A DNA stretch of 7,783 nucleotides from contig JAIRZW010000024.1 in NCBI GenBank assembly GCA_031267015.1, positions 1 to 7,783 of the forward strand, written 5' to 3'. Shown here one piece after another: positions 4,670-7,783 of the stretch. A program made the translations under genes and the position numbers. Numbering within the stretch: the stretch's first letter is position 1; each line of letters opens with the position of its first letter. Source of the stretch: Heliobacteriaceae bacterium. GTDB taxonomy: Bacteria > Cyanobacteriota > Vampirovibrionia > Gastranaerophilales > Gastranaerophilaceae. The notes beneath the pieces were generated by a model. It was given only the letters and a program-made list of their open reading frames with translations, had not been told where the DNA came from and made no database searches.

Positions 4670-6115
4670 ATGAAAATAACTAAAACAACCCCACAAACTT
4701 TTACAAACGCCGGCGCATTGACAAACGCGCTAATGTTTCTGGATACCAACGCAATGGCAAACGCAACCCTGATTGACTTAGGCGCAATGGTAATCCCCAG
4801 AACCTATATTGACACAAAAGAACGCAACAAGTACGCCGGCGCAGAAACTTTCATCCGCGAGTTTACCGGAACTTTGATTGTCTGTCTGTCGTCAGGAATT
4901 TTGGCAAAAGCGCTTGCGCACAGTGCGAATCGTTTCATTGACCCGTCAACAAAAATCAACCCGAACAGCTGGTTCACAAAAGATTCTGCGGCGGCGCTTA
5001 AAAAGGCTTGGAACGGCGGTACAGAAGGCTTTGTAAACAATATTTTGGATAATCTTTCAGGCCGTGACAACACTGCAATAACAAAATTGACGAACAAAGA
5101 CGCGGTTGCCCAAAAGCTTGCGGCCTACATCAATGCTGAAAAACCAGATAAGGCAGCCGCTAAGCAGATTGAAGACCTTATAACCAATGATTTGAAGGCA
5201 AACCGCTCTGTAAACGTAAACATCAACGGTACGGAGCTTAACACGTCGCTTGAACATCTTATCCGCGACATGCCGGACATGGGCAAAAATATTTTCAACA
5301 ATAAAAACATTAATGTTGAAAGCGCGTTCAAAAAAATAGCAAAGGTTAATAAGATTAAAACCCTTGGCGCGCTTGGGATTGCGTCCGGGCTTGGGCTTGC
5401 AAACCAGTATGTTAACCGGAAAATTACCGAGAAAAGAACCGGGGTTAAAGGCTTTGCTGGTGATTTTGATTATCAAAATTTCATAAAAAGCAAAAAGTCC
5501 CAAAAGGATGACAGCTTGGGATTCAAGCTTCAAAAAGGTCTTGTAAGCGCCGGAATAATCGGGCTTGCGGCAGCCGTCATGAGAATCCGGAACCCGAAAG
5601 ATTTTGTCAAAAAGCTTGAATTTGCAAGTCCGATTGTGAGCGGCAATGCGATTAAGACTGTTTATACAGCAACTTTGGTTGGGCGGTTCCTTGCGTCTGA
5701 TAACAAGCAGGAACTCGGCGAAACCGCGTTCCGCGATTATTTCGGGTTCCTGAACTGGCTTGTATTAGGCGGTTTCGCCTCTAAAGCGGTCGCAAACATA
5801 ATCGACCCGCACAAAAAAGAGCTGTTTAATATTAATAAAGAGGGCAAAGGCATAAAACATTGGCTTAACGACATTACCGTAAAATCCCACAAGGAAGCCG
5901 CTGCAAACGGAGTCAAAATGTGGAAAATCAACGCCGCGCAAATCGCGGGGCTTGCGTATTCGACGTTAATGCTCGGGGTCGTTCTCACGCGCCTGAATGT
6001 TTTGTTCAGCAAACAAAAGCAGGCAAAAGAACAGACCGCGCAAACAACTCAGAACACAATCTGCTTTCCGCCGCAAATGCCCGAAGCGTTCAAAGGTTTA
6101 AAAGTCACATTATAA
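4670..6115 (+). CDS. Unrecognised multi-pass membrane protein, 481 aa
   Basis: I do not recognise a named family. Hydrophobic, Gly/Ala-rich stretches that could cross the membrane lie at about residues 66-85 (GTLIVCLSSGILAKALA), 247-262 (LGALGIASGLGLANQY), 304-320 (LVSAGIIGLAAAVMRIR), 371-390 (FLNWLVLGGFASKAVANII) and 425-448 (IAGLAYSTLMLGVVLTRLNVL). A polar region of about 160 residues, rich in Asn, Lys and Asp, separates the first two. There is no cleavable signal peptide. Cys is very rare (two residues), notable beside a poly-Cys leader. The start at 4670 is chosen because GAGG lies nine bases upstream; an in-frame ATG at 4625 falls in the terminator hairpin and one at 4655 lacks a ribosome site. 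It ends just before a strong terminator, so it is probably a single-gene unit. I have a weak recollection of similar proteins in Gastranaerophilales genomes. Confidence 0.85.
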   Translation: MKITKTTPQTFTNAGALTNALMFLDTNAMANATLIDLGAMVIPRTYIDTKERNKYAGAETFIREFTGTLIVCLSSGILAKALAHSANRFIDPSTKINPNSWFTKDSAAALKKAWNGGTEGFVNNILDNLSGRDNTAITKLTNKDAVAQKLAAYINAEKPDKAAAKQIEDLITNDLKANRSVNVNINGTELNTSLEHLIRDMPDMGKNIFNNKNINVESAFKKIAKVNKIKTLGALGIASGLGLANQYVNRKITEKRTGVKGFAGDFDYQNFIKSKKSQKDDSLGFKLQKGLVSAGIIGLAAAVMRIRNPKDFVKKLEFASPIVSGNAIKTVYTATLVGRFLASDNKQELGETAFRDYFGFLNWLVLGGFASKAVANIIDPHKKELFNINKEGKGIKHWLNDITVKSHKEAAANGVKMWKINAAQIAGLAYSTLMLGVVLTRLNVLFSKQKQAKEQTAQTTQNTICFPPQMPEAFKGLKVTL

Positions 6116-6127
6116 TCATATCTACAC

Positions 6128-6153
6128 AAGCCTCTTAATCGAGGCTTTTCTTT
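6128..6153 (+). terminator. Intrinsic terminator after the membrane protein gene
   Basis: AAGCCTC (6128-6134) pairs with GAGGCTT (6141-6147) around a six-base loop and runs into TTTTCTTT. It begins 13 bases after the stop codon at 6115, as expected for the end of this transcript. Confidence 0.88.
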
Positions 6154-6222
6154 ACGTATTGTATTTTGTAAATAAATGTTACACTTTTTGCTTAATTAGC
6201 AATTCTCTAATCTCAAAATACT

Positions 6223-6228
6223 TATAAT
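6223..6228 (+). promoter_or_regulatory. Candidate -10 box for the EF-hand/YD-like gene
   Basis: A perfect TATAAT lies 38 bases before the ATG at 6266. No good -35 hexamer stands 16-18 bases upstream (the region reads GCAATT), so support is limited to the -10 box and its position between a terminator and a gene with its own ribosome site. Confidence 0.4.
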
Positions 6229-6265
6229 ACATGAGTGAGGTACTACAAGTATAAAGGATATTATT

Positions 6266-7123
6266 ATGAGCAATGAGATACAAAACAACCAGAATATTAA
6301 AAACCTGCCGACAAACACCGGCGCAACCGGCAAAAATATTCCGGCAGAAAAAGATAATTCGCAAAGCATATTTGACAAAAGCGGCGACGGTGTGTTGAAT
6401 AAAGAAGATTTTACTCAGGAACAATTATCCAATAAAGAATTCGCTGAATACATAGCTTCCGTAAGCGGAACACAATGGAAAAAGCTCGGTTTAGGTATAA
6501 TGAATAAACTCAAATCTTTTATTTTGCCGGAGGCAAAAGTAGTGTCTCCAATGGGACCAATGGCATTTAACAAGGAGCTTAAAGATTTGAAAAATGCTGA
6601 TTTTGAATATGATAAGCAGGGACGCCTGATAAAACTATCAAGTGAAAAGCTGGCCGCTGACGGGCAGCCTGAAGAAACAATAACCTATGAATATGACGAA
6701 AATGGTGATAAGAAATCAACAACTTATAAAATAGGAAGTGATAATGATTATACTCAAAAAAGACTGGTTTTGGACGGAAATAATAAAGGTAAAAGTTTTT
6801 CTGTAGCATACGACACCGCAGGATATATAGATGCTTATGAAAGAGTAGATTATGAAAACGATTTTCTTGTTAAAGTGATGAATAAAGACAAGGAAAAAGT
6901 ATCTATAACCGAATTCAAATACAATGACGACTATACTGGCGGTACAATGATTATAACTGATGATGACGGAACTAAAGAAATTAATATTGCACGTATTGAA
7001 CAATCTGAAGTACAAGGCAAAAATGTTACACATTTATTTGATGACAACGGAAAAGAAATAAAACGATTCAATGCAGAGGATGATAAGTCACTACTGTACA
7101 GAGAGCATGAACAACTTAAGTAA
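6266..7123 (+). CDS. EF-hand-like and YD-repeat-like protein of unknown function
   Basis: The 285-residue product has a low-complexity Asn-rich N-terminus (1-30). It then has a canonical calcium-loop pattern, DKSGDGVLNKED (37-48), with acidic or hydroxyl residues at loop positions 1, 3, 5 and 12 and Gly at 6, as in EF-hands and dockerins. A single amphipathic segment follows (70-88). From about residue 113 come several imperfect YD-type units: YDKQGRL (115), YDENGDK (143), YDTAGYI (182) and FDDNGKE (258), each next to beta-strand-like sequence. YD/Rhs-like repeats usually form beta structures in secreted or surface proteins, but there is no Sec signal peptide here, so location is unclear. AAAGGA lies eight bases before the ATG. 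The gene is AT-rich, acidic and lysine-rich, unlike the operon genes. Its stop is 13 bases from the convergent stop of the next gene. Confidence 0.82.
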   Translation: MSNEIQNNQNIKNLPTNTGATGKNIPAEKDNSQSIFDKSGDGVLNKEDFTQEQLSNKEFAEYIASVSGTQWKKLGLGIMNKLKSFILPEAKVVSPMGPMAFNKELKDLKNADFEYDKQGRLIKLSSEKLAADGQPEETITYEYDENGDKKSTTYKIGSDNDYTQKRLVLDGNNKGKSFSVAYDTAGYIDAYERVDYENDFLVKVMNKDKEKVSITEFKYNDDYTGGTMIITDDDGTKEINIARIEQSEVQGKNVTHLFDDNGKEIKRFNAEDDKSLLYREHEQLK

Positions 7124-7136
7124 TGTAGTGGTATTT

Positions 7137-7730
7137 TTACCAATTAGTCCTTGTCAAAATCTCTTTGCCTGAGCGGTCAAACATTTTGTCTTTGTACCAA
7201 ATGCCTTTAAACTCTTTGTTTGGCTCGTACATGTACTGCATTTCCTTTGAGACAAAATAGATTGCACTCACAAGCCTGCCTGAAACCCTGTATTGTCTTG
7301 AGATATAAGGATAATTCGGATAGTTATCTGAAAGCAGGTCGACGTATTTTAACTTGCCCAAAGCGTCGTAATAGTATACTGTTTTGGGGTTATCTTTGTA
7401 TTGAACTCCATACATGTAAATAAATTGTTTATTTGCGATTCTAAACGCGCACAAATCAGCGCCGCGGGTTTCAGTGCCGCCATTTTCGAGTATTATGTAA
7501 TTTTTCACACGGTCAGGGTCTTTTGAAAACTGCTTGTAGTCTGCTTTTTCGTATATTGGCAAATCATTGTCATAAAAAACCATTGCACTGTAACGGCCAA
7601 TCCGCACATCGCGCATTTCCTGTGTAATATCAAGCCAGTCAAAGATTACGCCGCCTTTTAGCGTTAAATCTTCAGCCTGCACTGCCAATGCAAATATTAT
7701 AAAAATTATTGCCGTTATTAATTTTTTCAT
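7137..7730 (-). CDS. Secreted protein with YD-like motifs, unknown function
   Basis: The 197-residue product begins with a clear signal peptide: MKK, a long Ile/Phe/Ala core, and VQA before residue 20, so it is exported to the periplasm or surface. It has no lipobox Cys. The mature part is rich in Tyr, Lys and Asp and looks beta-rich. Three short units share a YxxxGKL-like pattern: YDALGKL (121), YRVSGRL (147) and FDRSGKE (184). They resemble the YD-type units in the convergent neighbour and the YDLQGRV of the protein at 306-725. Only one Cys (C94) is present. The ATG at 7730 is well supported by GAGGAGGGGG immediately upstream. The whole gene lies inside the window. I cannot assign a family. 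Confidence 0.82.
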   Translation of the reverse strand: MKKLITAIIFIIFALAVQAEDLTLKGGVIFDWLDITQEMRDVRIGRYSAMVFYDNDLPIYEKADYKQFSKDPDRVKNYIILENGGTETRGADLCAFRIANKQFIYMYGVQYKDNPKTVYYYDALGKLKYVDLLSDNYPNYPYISRQYRVSGRLVSAIYFVSKEMQYMYEPNKEFKGIWYKDKMFDRSGKEILTRTNW

Positions 7731-7748
7731 GCCCCCTCCTCTTGACAG

Positions 7749-7776
7749 TGTATATCAATAATATCAAAGCTTTCAA
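7749..7776 (-). promoter_or_regulatory. Candidate promoter of the secreted protein gene
   Basis: On the minus strand TTGAAA (7776-7771) is followed after 16 bases by TATACA (7754-7749). Transcription would start near 7742, about 12 bases before the ATG at 7730 and still upstream of the ribosome binding site. The matches are moderate. Confidence 0.42.
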
Positions 7777-7783
7777 CCCTTTG

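Noticed and set aside
5057..5533. Long open frame of 158 codons on the minus strand inside the membrane protein gene
   Set aside because: It is antisense to a gene with strong start, stop and terminator signals, and its translation shows no recognisable motif. A shadow of codon bias.
1..7783. CRISPR arrays, insertion sequences, transposases or phage genes
   Set aside because: No regularly spaced direct repeats, no transposase or integrase motifs and no terminal inverted repeats around genes were seen.

Overview
This window looks like chromosomal DNA from a moderately AT-rich, diderm-like gut or host-associated bacterium. The mix of small secreted proteins, an EF-hand/YD-repeat-like protein and a large glycine/alanine-rich membrane protein reminds me of Gastranaerophilales (Vampirovibrionia, formerly Melainabacteria). 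That placement is inference only; no rRNA or lineage marker is present.

Layout. Positions 3-248 (+) hold the C-terminal end of an unknown protein. Positions 306-725 (+) encode a small exported protein resembling surface-adhesin protein E. Positions 739-4399 (-) form a tightly packed, mostly overlapping five-gene operon. In transcription order it reads: Asp/Glu racemase of the YgeA type, a ThiS-like sulfur carrier ending in Gly-Gly-Gly, a tRNA 2-thiouridylase (MnmA), an E1-like ThiF/MoeB/HesA enzyme, and biotin synthase (BioB). Positions 4400-4669 are a divergent regulatory region. Positions 4670-6115 (+) encode an unrecognised 481-residue membrane protein followed by a clear terminator. Positions 6266-7123 (+) encode a protein with one EF-hand-like loop and YD-like repeats. 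Positions 7137-7730 (-) encode a secreted protein of unknown function.

How the genes may work together. ThiS-like carrier, E1 and MnmA are the parts needed to activate a carrier's C-terminal glycine, load sulfur on it and deliver it to tRNA. This MnmA has Tyr where the persulfide-forming Cys of E. coli MnmA sits, and the E1 has Asn where ThiF/MoeB have their conserved Cys. One hypothesis is a thiocarboxylate-fed tRNA thiolation route, analogous to the Thermus TtuB/TtuC/TtuA system. The conservative alternative is that the carrier/E1 pair serves thiazole synthesis by a ThiG encoded elsewhere.

Two further items stand out. First, mnmA carries a 66-bp, two-hairpin, repeat-like insert that is read through in frame. 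Second, upstream of the membrane protein lies what looks like a complete transcription attenuator: a promoter, a probably leaderless 27-codon ORF with four consecutive Cys codons, a 1:2 hairpin over those codons, an alternative 2:3 pairing and an intrinsic terminator. That is the architecture of cysteine-responsive attenuation, here placed before a gene with no known link to cysteine.
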